Below, piece by piece: positions 51,057 to 60,323 of a stretch of 64,000 bases of DNA. The position numbers were made by a program, and so were the translations under genes. The notes under the pieces were generated by a model that was given only the letters and a program-made list of their open reading frames with translations, made no database searches and was not told the origin of the DNA. The stretch is from Paenibacillus qinlingensis. Lineage in GTDB: Bacteria > Bacillota > Bacilli > Paenibacillales > NBRC-103111. How positions within the stretch are numbered: the first letter of the stretch is position 1; each line of letters begins with the position of its first letter. Where the stretch lies: the NCBI RefSeq assembly GCF_013204845.1, contig NZ_JABMKY010000015.1, forward strand, positions 1 through 64,000. Direction: 5' to 3'.

Positions 51057-52295
51057 TTACTTTTTCGCGTTTTGTTCCACGCCGGAACCCACTTTCAAGC
51101 GCAGTGCATTCAAGCGGATAAAGCCTGTTGCATCGCCTTGATCGTAAGCCTTTGTTGGATCTGCTTCCATTGTCGCGATATCTGGGTTGTAAAGGGATAC
51201 TGGGCTTTTCACGCCAGCGCCGATCACATTACCTTTGTACAATTTCAGACGAACTGTACCAGATACGTTCTTTTGGCTCTCGGACACAAGCGCTTGAATG
51301 GCCAAACGCTCAGGTGCGAACCAGAAGCCGTTATATACAAGGGATGCATATTTTGAGATCAAAGAATCACGAAGGTGCATAACGTCGCGGTCCATTGTGA
51401 GGGATTCCATTTTACGGTGAGCGGTGAAAAGAATCGTACCGCCCGGCGTCTCGTATACGCCACGGCTCTTCATGCCGACGAAACGGTTCTCCACCATGTC
51501 CACACGACCGATGCCGTGTTTGCCGCCGATTTCATTCAACGATTCCATCACTTGCAGTGGTGTAAGTTTTGCTCCGTTGATTGCTACGCAATCACCAGCA
51601 GCAAACTCAAGCTCGATGTACTCCGCTTGGTCTGGTGCATCTTCTGGCGCAACGCTAAGCACGTACATGCCTTTGTTGTCGTCAGCTGCTGGATCGAACC
51701 AAGGATCTTCCAACATGCCGCTCTCGAAGGAGATGTGCAACAAGTTGCGGTCTGTCGAATACGGCTTCGCTGCGGATGCGGTTACCGGAATGTTGTGCTT
51801 CTCCGCGTAAGCGATCATTTCTGCGCGACCCGGGAACTCCTCGCGGAACTGCTCCAAACGCCAAGGTGCGATCACGGACAGCTCAGGCGCAAGCGCCGCA
51901 GCTGTAAGCTCGAAACGCACTTGGTCATTCCCTTTACCGGTTGCACCGTGAGCAATCGCTGTTGCGCCTTCAGCACGCGCGATCTCAACCATACGCTTCG
52001 CAATCAAAGGACGTGCAATGCTTGTGCCCAGCAGGTATTGGCCTTCGTAAAGAGCCGCCGCTTGGAACATCGGGTTGATGAAATCTTTCGCGAACTCATC
52101 GCGTAGATCGTCGATGTAGATTTTGGAAGCACCCGTTGCTAGTGCTTTTTCTTCCAGGCCGTCAAGCTCATCCTTTTGCCCAATATCCGCTGTGAATGCA
52201 ATGATTTCTGCGTCGTACGTTTCTTTTAACCATTTGAGGATAACTGATGTATCCAACCCGCCTGAATAGGCGAGTACGATTTTTTCCTTAGCCAT
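51057..52295 (-). CDS. argG: Argininosuccinate synthase
   Basis: Joins citrulline and aspartate with ATP. 412 residues from the ATG at 52295, with ACGGAG upstream. N-terminal AYSGGLDTSVILKWL (ATP pyrophosphatase P-loop), then GATGKGNDQVRFE and SRGVYETPGG. It lies 45 bp after argF. A GTG/TTG-type extension to 52325 is not supported. Confidence 0.96.
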   Translation of the reverse strand: MAKEKIVLAYSGGLDTSVILKWLKETYDAEIIAFTADIGQKDELDGLEEKALATGASKIYIDDLRDEFAKDFINPMFQAAALYEGQYLLGTSIARPLIAKRMVEIARAEGATAIAHGATGKGNDQVRFELTAAALAPELSVIAPWRLEQFREEFPGRAEMIAYAEKHNIPVTASAAKPYSTDRNLLHISFESGMLEDPWFDPAADDNKGMYVLSVAPEDAPDQAEYIELEFAAGDCVAINGAKLTPLQVMESLNEIGGKHGIGRVDMVENRFVGMKSRGVYETPGGTILFTAHRKMESLTMDRDVMHLRDSLISKYASLVYNGFWFAPERLAIQALVSESQKNVSGTVRLKLYKGNVIGAGVKSPVSLYNPDIATMEADPTKAYDQGDATGFIRLNALRLKVGSGVEQNAKK

Positions 52296-52340
52296 GTCTA
52301 CGCTTCGCTCCGTTTCTACTCTCACAAATTAAAATAAAAT

Positions 52341-53300
52341 TTATATCATTGTCGCGGCCATGATAGCCTTTTGCGCGTGAAGACGATTCTCTGCTTGATC
52401 AAAAATAATGGAATGGCCGCCGTCGATGACGCCCTCGCTTACTTCTTCCCCACGGTGTGCAGGCAAGCAATGCATGAACAAGTAATCTTGTTTTGCATAT
52501 TTCACCAAAGCCTCGTTAACTTGGAAGTTCTTGAACGCGATTTCCCGCTCCTGCTGCTCCGCTTCTTGCCCCATGCTCGCCCATACATCCGTGTAGATGA
52601 TATCCGCATTCTCAACAGCTTCGCGTGGATCGCGCGTAACGAGCAGGCTTCCGCCTGTTTCCGCTGCGTTTTCCTTGGATTGGCGAATCACTTCTTTATC
52701 AGCGTCATAGCCTTCTGGCGAAGCAATTGCGAAATCCATCCCCAGCTTACTAGCTCCCATCATCAGGGAGTGAACCATGTTGTTGCCATCGCCGATATAG
52801 GCGACTTTGATGCCTTTCAAACGGCCTTTTTTCTCCAAAACCGTCTGATAATCCGCCATTACTTGGCAAGGGTGCGCATGATCGGTTAAGCCATTAATAA
52901 CAGGCACCGTCGCTCCGCGCGCCAAATCGATCACCTTGCGGTGCTCGTAGGTACGAATCATGATCCCGTCCAAATAACGGGACAAGGTTTGGGCGGTATC
53001 CCATACCGTCTCGCCGCGACCCAGTTGCAGATCATTTTTGCTCAAGAAAAGCGCTTGACCGCCAAGTTGGTACATCCCTACTTCAAAGGAAACACGCGTA
53101 CGCGTGGAGGATTTCTCAAAAATCATACCCAGCGTTTTACCAGCTAGTACCGCATGAGGCTCTCCCGCCTTCTGCTTGCGTTTCAACTCGATCGCGTATT
53201 GAATCAGATACTCTAATTCTTCCGCTGTATAATCAATTAAAGCAAGAAAATCCTTGCCCTTCAACTGGGCAGCCAGTTCTTCCTTAACCGTGCTATTCAT
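52341..53300 (-). CDS. argF: Ornithine carbamoyltransferase
   Basis: Makes citrulline from ornithine and carbamoyl phosphate. 319 residues from the ATG at 53300, with AGAGAGG upstream. Motifs FEKSSTRTRVSFE (carbamoyl phosphate), DHAHPCQVMADYQT and FMHCLPAHRGEEV (ornithine). 30 bp after argD. No carAB genes are in the window, so carbamoyl phosphate must come from elsewhere. Confidence 0.95.
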   Translation of the reverse strand: MNSTVKEELAAQLKGKDFLALIDYTAEELEYLIQYAIELKRKQKAGEPHAVLAGKTLGMIFEKSSTRTRVSFEVGMYQLGGQALFLSKNDLQLGRGETVWDTAQTLSRYLDGIMIRTYEHRKVIDLARGATVPVINGLTDHAHPCQVMADYQTVLEKKGRLKGIKVAYIGDGNNMVHSLMMGASKLGMDFAIASPEGYDADKEVIRQSKENAAETGGSLLVTRDPREAVENADIIYTDVWASMGQEAEQQEREIAFKNFQVNEALVKYAKQDYLFMHCLPAHRGEEVSEGVIDGGHSIIFDQAENRLHAQKAIMAATMI

Positions 53301-53330
53301 ATGATCCAACCTCTCTACGATAAACTTCGG

Positions 53331-54527
53331 TTAGACGCCGCTAATGGTGGATGCCTTCTGGGAGAGGACACCGCATACGACTTCTAACGCCTGGTCCAAA
53401 TCTTCTTGCGGTATCGTTAACGCCGGCACTAAACGAATCACGTTAGGTCCCGCTGGAATGACCAACACGCCTTGTTTATGAATTTCGCTAATGATTTCGG
53501 CACTCGGTTGTGTACATTCAATTCCAATCAAAAGACCGATACCACGAATGCTTTTCACTAACGGATTGCCCGCCAGCTTGCTCTCTAACGTCTTCACCGT
53601 ATACGCGCCTAACTCTGCTGCACGCTCTGGCAATTGATTGTCGATAATCGTGCTTAATGTTGCATGAGCCGCCGCCGTTGCAATGGGTGTACCACCGAAC
53701 GTGGAACCGTGACTACCTGCGCTGAACGCTTCCGCCAAGTAGCCTTTAGCCAGCATCGCCCCGATGGGGAATCCGCCGCCAAGACCTTTAGCTAATGAGA
53801 AAATATCCGGCTCTACACCATAATGCTCATAGGCAAAAAGCTTACCCGTACGTCCTACGCCCGTCTGGATTTCATCCGCGATCAGGAGCAAATTGTGCTC
53901 TTTGCATAGTGCAGCCAATTGTTTCACGAACTCTGGATCTGCCGGCAATACGCCGCCTTCCCCTTGCACGAACTCAAGCATAACTGCACACGTACGGTCG
54001 TTCACGAGGCTGCGAACAGACTCGATATCGTTATAATCCGCATAGACGAAACCTTCTGGAAGCGGAAGGAAGCCTTCCTTTACTTTGTCCTGACCTGTCG
54101 CTGTTAATGTAGCAATCGTACGCCCATGGAAGGACATGTTGAACGTGATAATCTCGTAACGACCGTTGTTCAGCACCTTTTGCGAGTAGCGACGTGCGAT
54201 TTTGATCGCAGCCTCGTTCGCTTCCGCTCCTGTGGAACAGAAAAACACAGCATCCGCACAGCTGTTGTCCGTCAATAGACCAGCCAATTTTTCCTGATTT
54301 GGAATATGAAATAGATTACCCACATGCCAAAGCTGATCAAGCTGCTCGATCAATTTCTCTTTTACACCTTGTGGTGCATGCCCAAGAGCTGCAACGGCAA
54401 TGCCGCTCATCATGTCGATGTATTCCTTACCTGTATCGTCCCACAGTCGGCTGCCCTCACCTTTCACTAGCGTAATCGGATATCTGGCGTACGTTGGAAA
54501 TAACGAGCTTTTCCCTTGTTCTGTCAT
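53331..54527 (-). CDS. argD: Acetylornithine aminotransferase
   Basis: PLP-dependent transfer of an amino group from glutamate to N-acetylglutamate semialdehyde. 398 residues from the ATG at 54527, with AGGAGGGA upstream. Motifs FCSTGAEANEAAIKIAR, LIADEIQTGVGRTG and the PLP lysine in SLAKGLGGGFPIG. Between argB and argF in the operon. Confidence 0.95.
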   Translation of the reverse strand: MTEQGKSSLFPTYARYPITLVKGEGSRLWDDTGKEYIDMMSGIAVAALGHAPQGVKEKLIEQLDQLWHVGNLFHIPNQEKLAGLLTDNSCADAVFFCSTGAEANEAAIKIARRYSQKVLNNGRYEIITFNMSFHGRTIATLTATGQDKVKEGFLPLPEGFVYADYNDIESVRSLVNDRTCAVMLEFVQGEGGVLPADPEFVKQLAALCKEHNLLLIADEIQTGVGRTGKLFAYEHYGVEPDIFSLAKGLGGGFPIGAMLAKGYLAEAFSAGSHGSTFGGTPIATAAAHATLSTIIDNQLPERAAELGAYTVKTLESKLAGNPLVKSIRGIGLLIGIECTQPSAEIISEIHKQGVLVIPAGPNVIRLVPALTIPQEDLDQALEVVCGVLSQKASTISGV

Positions 54528-54594
54528 GTACATTCCCTCCTAAAAGTTTTCGTTAGAAAACTAGCTTCGTAAGCTCAACCTGGGGTTATTAAAA

Positions 54595-55386
54595 TTAACG
54601 TACGATGCGTGTGCCGATGCCTTCGCCTCTCAGCACTTTACTTAACACGTTCGGCTCTGAACCGTTCACGATAACTACTTCTTGCACTTGCCCTTGTATA
54701 CAAGCAATCGCTGCACGAACCTTCGGGATCATGCCGCCATAGATGTCGCCACTTGTGATCATCTCTTCAATCTGCGCTACGCTGACGACAGGAAGCACTT
54801 GCTTCTCACCATCCACGACTTTCATAATGCCGGGAACATCGGTCACAACAACCATTTGTTCCACGCCAAGGTGAGAAGCGACAGCACCAGCCGCCGTATC
54901 CGCGTTGATGTTATACCGCTGTCCGCCATCTGCCCCTAAACCAACTGGCGCAATAACGGGAATGTAGCCCATACCGACGATGCCTTGAATTAGCTCTGCA
55001 TTGACCTTCGTCACATCGCCTACAAGACCTACTTCATGGCTGTTCGCTACTGGTTTTGCTTCGATCAAATGTCCATCCACACCGGACAACCCAAGCGCTT
55101 TCGCGCCTGTTAACTGAATACGGCGTACGATTTCTTTGTTAATCTGGCCAGACAGTACCATTTCAACTACGTCGAGCACTGCTTCAGAAGTTACCCTTAG
55201 CCCGTTCACGAAGCCAGATTCAATACCCAACTTCCCTAGCGTGTCTGAAATGGCAGGACCGCCGCCATGCACGATGACCGTAACAATGCCTTCTTCCTGA
55301 AGGTGGCGCATATCCTCAAAAAAACTGCTAGGCAGCGCCGCAAGCGTGCTACCCCCGCATTTCATTACAAAACAATTGTTCTTCAC
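54595..55386 (-). CDS. argB: Acetylglutamate kinase
   Basis: Phosphorylates N-acetylglutamate. 263 residues, amino acid kinase fold: MKCGGSTL near the start, VHGGGPAISDTLGKLGI, and INADTAAGAVASHLG. Start GTG (55386) with AAGGAGG. 15 bp after argJ. In pathways with argJ this kinase is often inhibited by arginine. Confidence 0.95.
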   Translation of the reverse strand: MKNNCFVMKCGGSTLAALPSSFFEDMRHLQEEGIVTVIVHGGGPAISDTLGKLGIESGFVNGLRVTSEAVLDVVEMVLSGQINKEIVRRIQLTGAKALGLSGVDGHLIEAKPVANSHEVGLVGDVTKVNAELIQGIVGMGYIPVIAPVGLGADGGQRYNINADTAAGAVASHLGVEQMVVVTDVPGIMKVVDGEKQVLPVVSVAQIEEMITSGDIYGGMIPKVRAAIACIQGQVQEVVIVNGSEPNVLSKVLRGEGIGTRIVR

Positions 55387-55401
55387 TGCTCTTTTTCCTC
55401 C

Positions 55402-56628
55402 TTACGTCCGATATGCCGCATTAATGCGGACATAATCATAGGTCAAGTCGCAGCCCCAGCCCGTTGCTTTGCCTTCGCCCATATGTAAATTCACATGAAT
55501 TTGAATCGTATCTGTTTTCAAATAGACCAGCGCTGCTTCCTCGTCGAACTTCACGGGACGCGATTGCTCCAAAACCGCGATATCGCCCAAGCGAATATCC
55601 ACGGTGTTCACGTTCACCGGCTGCCCAGAGTAACCTACAGCCGCAATGATCCGGCCCCAGTTCGCGTCAGCGCCATATACGGCGGACTTCACGAGGCTCG
55701 ATCCGATGATCGACTTCACGATCTTCCGCGCCGCATCGTCGCTCTCCGCTCCGATAACCGTCGTCTCGATCAGCTTCGTCGCGCCTTCGCCATCACGAGC
55801 AATCGCTTTGGCGAGGTATTCGCCAACGTATTGGAACCCTGCTGCGAAAGCTTCCCAATCCGGGTGTCCCGGATGCAGGGAGTCGCCGCCGGCTAGCCCG
55901 CTTGCCATCACCACGACCATGTCGTTGGTGCTTGTATCTCCGTCAACAGTGATCATGTTGAACGTGTTATCTGTAATCCTGCTCAGCAACAGCTGCAGGT
56001 ATTCGCTCTCAATCGCGACGTCGGTTGTCATAAAACCGAGCATCGTCGCCATGTTCGGGTGAATCATCCCCGAACCTTTCGCCGCTCCGGCAATGTGAAC
56101 CTCTTTGCCGCCAACGACAACACGGACGCACGTCATCTTCTGCACGAGATCCGTCGTTAGGATCGACTGGCAGAAGTCTTCGCCGCCGTCTAGCTTCAGC
56201 TTCGCTGGCAGCTGCTCAATGCCGCTCAGCACTTTGCCCATCGGCAGTAACTCGCCGATAACGCCCGTGCTCGTCACGCCGACGTGGTGCTCCGCCACGC
56301 CAAGTACCTTCGCGCTTGCCGCGCGCATCGCGCGAGCGTCGTCTTCGCCTTGCTGACCGGTACACGCGTTCGCGTTACCGCTGTTCACGATCATCGCCTG
56401 CAGCTTGCCGCTGTGGGCGATGCTTTCTTGCGTCACGCGAAGCGGAGCCGCTTGGAACGCGTTCAGCGTGTACACGCCTGCCGCTGACGCAGGTACATCA
56501 CAGAGGATCGCGCCAAGATCATAGCGCTCCGTTTTCTTTAATCCGCAGTGCAATCCGCCTGCGCGGAAGCCCTTCGGTGTTGTTACAGTGCCCTCTGGCA
56601 CGATAGTGAAGCTTACTTGATCCGACAT
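55402..56628 (-). CDS. argJ: Bifunctional ornithine acetyltransferase / N-acetylglutamate synthase
   Basis: Recycles the acetyl group from acetylornithine to glutamate. 408 residues; self-cleaved between Ala and Thr in GMIHPNMATMLGF, the Thr being the nucleophile of the beta chain. Its presence implies the cyclic acetyl pathway and explains why argE is absent. GC-rich gene. 31 bp after argC. Confidence 0.95.
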   Translation of the reverse strand: MSDQVSFTIVPEGTVTTPKGFRAGGLHCGLKKTERYDLGAILCDVPASAAGVYTLNAFQAAPLRVTQESIAHSGKLQAMIVNSGNANACTGQQGEDDARAMRAASAKVLGVAEHHVGVTSTGVIGELLPMGKVLSGIEQLPAKLKLDGGEDFCQSILTTDLVQKMTCVRVVVGGKEVHIAGAAKGSGMIHPNMATMLGFMTTDVAIESEYLQLLLSRITDNTFNMITVDGDTSTNDMVVVMASGLAGGDSLHPGHPDWEAFAAGFQYVGEYLAKAIARDGEGATKLIETTVIGAESDDAARKIVKSIIGSSLVKSAVYGADANWGRIIAAVGYSGQPVNVNTVDIRLGDIAVLEQSRPVKFDEEAALVYLKTDTIQIHVNLHMGEGKATGWGCDLTYDYVRINAAYRT

Positions 56629-56659
56629 GGTCGTCTACTCACCTATCCTCATCTTCTTG

Positions 56660-57709
56660 TTATGGATATACCGGTGCGAACAACAACCCTGTCGTTTCGT
56701 CCCAGCCTTGCATAATATTTAAATTCTGAATCGCTTGACCGGCAGCGCCCTTCACAACATTGTCGATAACCGACACGATTGTTACACGCCCTGTACGCTC
56801 ATCCACCGCGAAGCCGATATCACAGTAGTTCGAGCCCATAACTTCCTTCGTGGAAGGATATTTGCCAAGTGGACGAATCCGTACGAACTTGCGGCCTTCA
56901 TAGTACTGACGATACTTCTCGATAAACTCTTCAGCTGTATGTTCACCTGTTAGCGTGGCGTACATCGTCGCCATAATTCCACGTGTCATCGGCACAAGGT
57001 GCGTCGTAAACGTCGTCACAACTGGTTTCCCTGCAATGCGACTCAGCGCTTGCTCAATTTCTGGGATGTGTTGATGTTTATTTATTTTGTAAGCCGTTAA
57101 ATTCTCATTTACTTCCGAGTAGTGTGTGCCCAGGCCCAGACCTCGACCCGCACCGGATACACCAGATTTCGCATCAATGATAATCGTGGCTGGATCAATC
57201 CATCCTGCTTCAACTGCAGGAATAAGTCCTAGCAGCGTCGCTGTTGGGTAACAGCCTGGATTGGCGATCAGATCGCTGCCCTTCACTTCGTCCCCGAATA
57301 CCTCGGATAGACCGTAGATCGAACGCGCCAAAGCTTCTTCTGAAGCGGCCGGTTTTTTATACCATTTTTCATAGTCGCTAGCGGACTTCAGTCTCAAATC
57401 TCCCGAAATATCAATCACCTTCAGGCCCGCCTCAATCAATTTAGGCGAAAGTCCCGCGCTCACGCCTGCCGGAGTAGCTAGAAACACAACGTCTGCTTTG
57501 CCTGCGATCAACTCAACATCAAGAACATCGAGAATATCTACAACGATTTCCTGCAAATGCGGAAAATGCTCCGCCAACGGCGCGCCTGCATTCGAAGTTG
57601 AAATAACGGATGTAATCTGTACAAGTGGATGCGCCTGCAAAAGACGAATCAATTCCGCACCACCATACCCTGTCGCTCCAATAATAGCCGCTCTAATACT
57701 TTGACTCAT
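56660..57709 (-). CDS. argC: N-acetyl-gamma-glutamyl-phosphate reductase
   Basis: NADPH-dependent reduction to the semialdehyde. 349 residues from the ATG at 57709, eight bases after GGGAGGTC; the ATG at 57715 is too close to it. Motifs IIGATGYGGAELIRLL (nucleotide binding) and the catalytic cysteine in NPGCYPTATLLGL. First gene of argCJBDFGH, controlled by the ARG boxes just upstream. Confidence 0.95.
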   Translation of the reverse strand: MSQSIRAAIIGATGYGGAELIRLLQAHPLVQITSVISTSNAGAPLAEHFPHLQEIVVDILDVLDVELIAGKADVVFLATPAGVSAGLSPKLIEAGLKVIDISGDLRLKSASDYEKWYKKPAASEEALARSIYGLSEVFGDEVKGSDLIANPGCYPTATLLGLIPAVEAGWIDPATIIIDAKSGVSGAGRGLGLGTHYSEVNENLTAYKINKHQHIPEIEQALSRIAGKPVVTTFTTHLVPMTRGIMATMYATLTGEHTAEEFIEKYRQYYEGRKFVRIRPLGKYPSTKEVMGSNYCDIGFAVDERTGRVTIVSVIDNVVKGAAGQAIQNLNIMQGWDETTGLLFAPVYP

Positions 57710-57740
57710 TCCCATGACCTCCCGATGTTCCGAAAATATA

Positions 57741-57774
57741 TGTATTATTATACATTCGTATACATAATAATTCA
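57741..57774. promoter_or_regulatory. Tandem ARG boxes (ArgR/AhrC operator)
   Basis: Two 14-bp palindromic cores, TGTAT-TATT-ATACA (57741-57754) and TACAT-AATA-ATTCA (57761-57774), six bases apart. They match the TGAAT-W4-ATTCA pattern of arginine repressor sites and the close pairing of E. coli and Bacillus ARG boxes. They cover the -10 and most of the -35 of the argC promoter, so arginine-bound repressor would block RNA polymerase. Confidence 0.75.
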
Positions 57775-57775
57775 A
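57747..57775 (-). promoter_or_regulatory. argC operon promoter
   Basis: On the minus strand, TTGAAT (57770-57775), a 17-bp spacer and a perfect TATAAT (57747-57752). It lies 38 bp before the argC start codon and is overlapped by both ARG boxes. Confidence 0.8.
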
Positions 57776-58040
57776 TGAATTTTTTTGCGCTCTGACTTTG
57801 GCCGAAATTGCTATTTAGCAAGGTATTTCAAGGCTTTTATTCGGTAAAATTGAATTGATTTTAGTTAACTGAATAGTCTGACTATATCGAGTTATATGCA
57901 CATTATGCATCAATTTTCGCAAGTCGTGCATAAAAAAATCTTAATCGCCGCCATCGCTTCTTCCGTTGCCAATGCACTTAGCCCTACTCATTATCCCAAA
58001 GACTATAGTCAGAAGGCAAATTATGTTAGCTACCCTCAAG

Positions 58041-58113
58041 TTATGCACATTTGTACACAGGCATTGTGTATAAGTCATAGGATTGCGCACAGATTGCCAA
58101 CAAGTTATCCACA
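58041..58113. promoter_or_regulatory. DnaA-box cluster
   Basis: Three exact TTATNCACA boxes in 73 bp: TTATGCACA (58041-58049, plus), TTATACACA (58065-58073, minus) and TTATCCACA (58105-58113, plus). A one-mismatch TTGTACACA is at 58051-58059. Region 57776-58118 has no gene. It could titrate DnaA or let it regulate argC or yitT. Confidence 0.6.
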
Positions 58114-58118
58114 AAAAA

Positions 58119-58150
58119 GGACCATCAGGTATTCATTCTCCTGACGGTCC
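58119..58150 (-). terminator. Terminator after the yitT-like gene
   Basis: Stem GGACCATCAGG / CCTGACGGTCC with a ten-base loop, followed on the minus strand by TTTTTTGT. Confidence 0.85.
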
Positions 58151-58154
58151 TCTA

Positions 58155-59024
58155 CTATGCATGGCGCTTAAACCCTTCTCCCAACACTTCATTCGTTTCA
58201 CTCAAAATTACAAAAGCCTGTGGATCCACAGATTGCACGAGTGTTTTTAATCGACTGACTTCATTCTGTTTCACGACCACCATCATGACCGTTCGCGATT
58301 CCCCCGTAAATCCACCCGATCCGCTAAGTTCGGTTAACCCGCGATCCAAATCGTACAAAATCGCCTTCCGTATGGCATCCGTATGATCTGAAATAATAAA
58401 GGCTACCTTGGCATAGTTAAAGCCGAGCTGCACGATATCAATCGTCTTGGTGGTGACGAATAAGCCGATCATCCCGTACAGCGCATTCTCTGGGGTAAAT
58501 ACCAGGGCAGAGCTGATGATGACAAGTCCATCGAATATGGCAACCGATAAGCCAAGGCTTAAGCCGGAGTATTTATGCAATAGTTGTGCTGCCAACCCCA
58601 GTCCACCTGTGGAGCCGCGCCCTTTAAAAACGATCCCCAGACCTAAACCCACGCCGATGCCTCCATATACAGCAGCTAGCAGCGGATTGTGTGTAGGTAC
58701 GCCTAAATGACTGGTGATAAGTACGCAGAATGGGAAAATAACCGATCCTACGATCGCTTTAATGCCGAATTTCTTCCCAAGCAGCCATAGTGCTAATAGT
58801 AAAATCGGAATATTGAGCGCCCACTGTGTGTACGCCGGGTTTATTTGGGTGACTTCCTGCAAAATGGTTGAAATCCCCGAGACCCCGCCTGTTGCGATTC
58901 GGTTCGGGTTCAGAAAGCTGTTAAAGCTCGCTGCCATGATCAACGAACCAACGATTAGTAATATATATTCGAAAACGGTATGCGTGGGACTTCCCATTGT
59001 GATTCGCGGTTCTCTTCTGGACAC
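58155..59024 (-). CDS. YitT family membrane protein (DUF2179 C-terminus)
   Basis: 289 residues. Five or six membrane helices (EYILLIVGSLIMAASFNSFL, ATGGVSGISTILQ, GGIGVGLGLGIVFKGRGSTG), then a cytosolic DUF2179 domain (SRTVMMVVVKQNEVSRL). The family is conserved in Firmicutes and its function is not settled. Start GTG (59024) with AAGGAGGA. It follows prfB on the same strand after a terminator. Confidence 0.88.
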   Translation of the reverse strand: MSRREPRITMGSPTHTVFEYILLIVGSLIMAASFNSFLNPNRIATGGVSGISTILQEVTQINPAYTQWALNIPILLLALWLLGKKFGIKAIVGSVIFPFCVLITSHLGVPTHNPLLAAVYGGIGVGLGLGIVFKGRGSTGGLGLAAQLLHKYSGLSLGLSVAIFDGLVIISSALVFTPENALYGMIGLFVTTKTIDIVQLGFNYAKVAFIISDHTDAIRKAILYDLDRGLTELSGSGGFTGESRTVMMVVVKQNEVSRLKTLVQSVDPQAFVILSETNEVLGEGFKRHA

Positions 59025-59056
59025 CCGTGGTCCTCCTTTGTTCGTTTACATGAAAA

Positions 59057-59081
59057 ATCCTACACCTAATAGGTGTAGGAT
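59057..59081 (-). terminator. Terminator after prfB
   Basis: A 25-base near-perfect palindrome (ATCCTACACC / GGTGTAGGAT around TAATA), followed on the minus strand by TTTTTCATG. Confidence 0.8.
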
Positions 59082-59143
59082 CAACGTTTATGACGTGAAC
59101 CATGCACAGCTCGGCAAATCAGCTTGCTTGGCTTGTGGCAGGC

Positions 59144-60257
59144 TTACTCTGGCTTCCGTATTTGATGGCGCAGATACGCGTCGATAAAGGCATCAAGGTC
59201 GCCGTCCATGACCGCTCCAATGTTCCCCGTCTCAGCGGAGGTTCTATGATCCTTCACCATGCTGTACGGATGGAAAACGTAGGAGCGAATCTGGCTGCCC
59301 CACGCAATATCCGACTGCTCGCCGCGAATCTCGGCTAGGTGCTTCAATTGCTCTTCGATCTTCCGCTCATAGAGCTTGGAGCGAAGCATTTTCATCGCTT
59401 TCTCGCGGTTCTTGATCTGCGAGCGCTCTTGCTGACAGCTCACCACGACGCCAGTCGGAATGTGCGTAATCCGCACAGCCGAGTCCGTGGTGTTGATGTG
59501 CTGACCGCCGGCGCCGCTTGCGCGGTACGTATCGATCTTGAGATCCTCGGAGCGGATCTCGCCCACGTCTGTGTCGTCTTCGATCTCTGGCATCACGTCA
59601 CACGATGCGAACGAAGTGTGACGACGGCCAGAGGCGTCGAACGGCGAGATCCGGACGAGCCGGTGCACGCCCTTCTCTGCCTTCAAGTAGCCGTAGGCGT
59701 TGAAGCCTGTGATCTGCAGCGTGACACTCTTCACGCCGGCTTCGTCGCCGGGCAAATAGTCGAGTACCTCGACTTTGTAGCCCCGCTTCTCCGCCCAGCG
59801 GCGGTACATCCGCAGCAGCATCTCTGCCCAGTCCTGCGACTCCGTGCCGCCGGCGCCTGGATGCAGCTCTAGAATCGCATTCAGCCGGTCGTACGGCTGA
59901 TTGAGCAGCAAACCAAGCTCGAAGGATTCGAGCTTCTTGACGAGCGCCGCGATGCCGGTTTCGATGTCTTTGACAAGACCCGCATCGCTCTCTTCTTCCT
60001 CGAGTTCGACCATGACCTGAATATCCTCGAATGTGTTCGTGAATCCTTGGAACTCATCTACGACACTCTTAATCACATTGAGCTCGGCGATCGTCTTCTG
60101 GGCACGTTCATTATCGTCCCAGAAGTCTGGCGCACCCATTTTTTCCTCGAAATCCCCGATGGCTTCTAGCTTATGATCTAAGTCAAAGAGACCCCCGTAA
60201 TTCGGTTAGTCGCTTCGCTGTTTCTCTTAAGTCTTGTTTAACTTCTGGTTCTAGCAT
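59144..60257 (-). CDS. prfB: Peptide chain release factor 2 (programmed +1 frameshift)
   Basis: Ends translation at UGA and UAA. The ATG at 60257 (GAGGTG upstream) opens a 24-codon frame (MLEPEVKQDLRETAKRL...) that ends in TGA at 60185-60183. A +1 shift on CTT-TGA joins it to the long frame ending at 59144, for 370 residues. SPF (RISPFDASGRRH) and GGQ (ASGAGGQHINTTD) motifs are intact. It lies 66 bp after secA, the common secA-prfB order. An ATG-only call at 60139 would miss the N-terminus. Confidence 0.95.
60182..60197 (-). promoter_or_regulatory. prfB: RF2 autoregulatory frameshift site
   Basis: CGG GGG TCT CTT TGA C on the minus strand. The GGGGG acts as an internal Shine-Dalgarno, CTT is the slippery codon and TGA-C is a weak stop. 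Low RF2 leaves the ribosome paused so that it shifts +1 and makes more RF2. Confidence 0.93.
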
Positions 60258-60323
60258 GTCGTACACCTCGTTTATTCTGCTTGCATGTACCTAGACAAGT
60301 TGTTAAGTCGGTTGTTAAGTCGC

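Noticed and set aside
51375..52106. 243-residue open frame on the plus strand
   Set aside because: Antisense shadow of argG, no recognisable domain or ribosome binding site.
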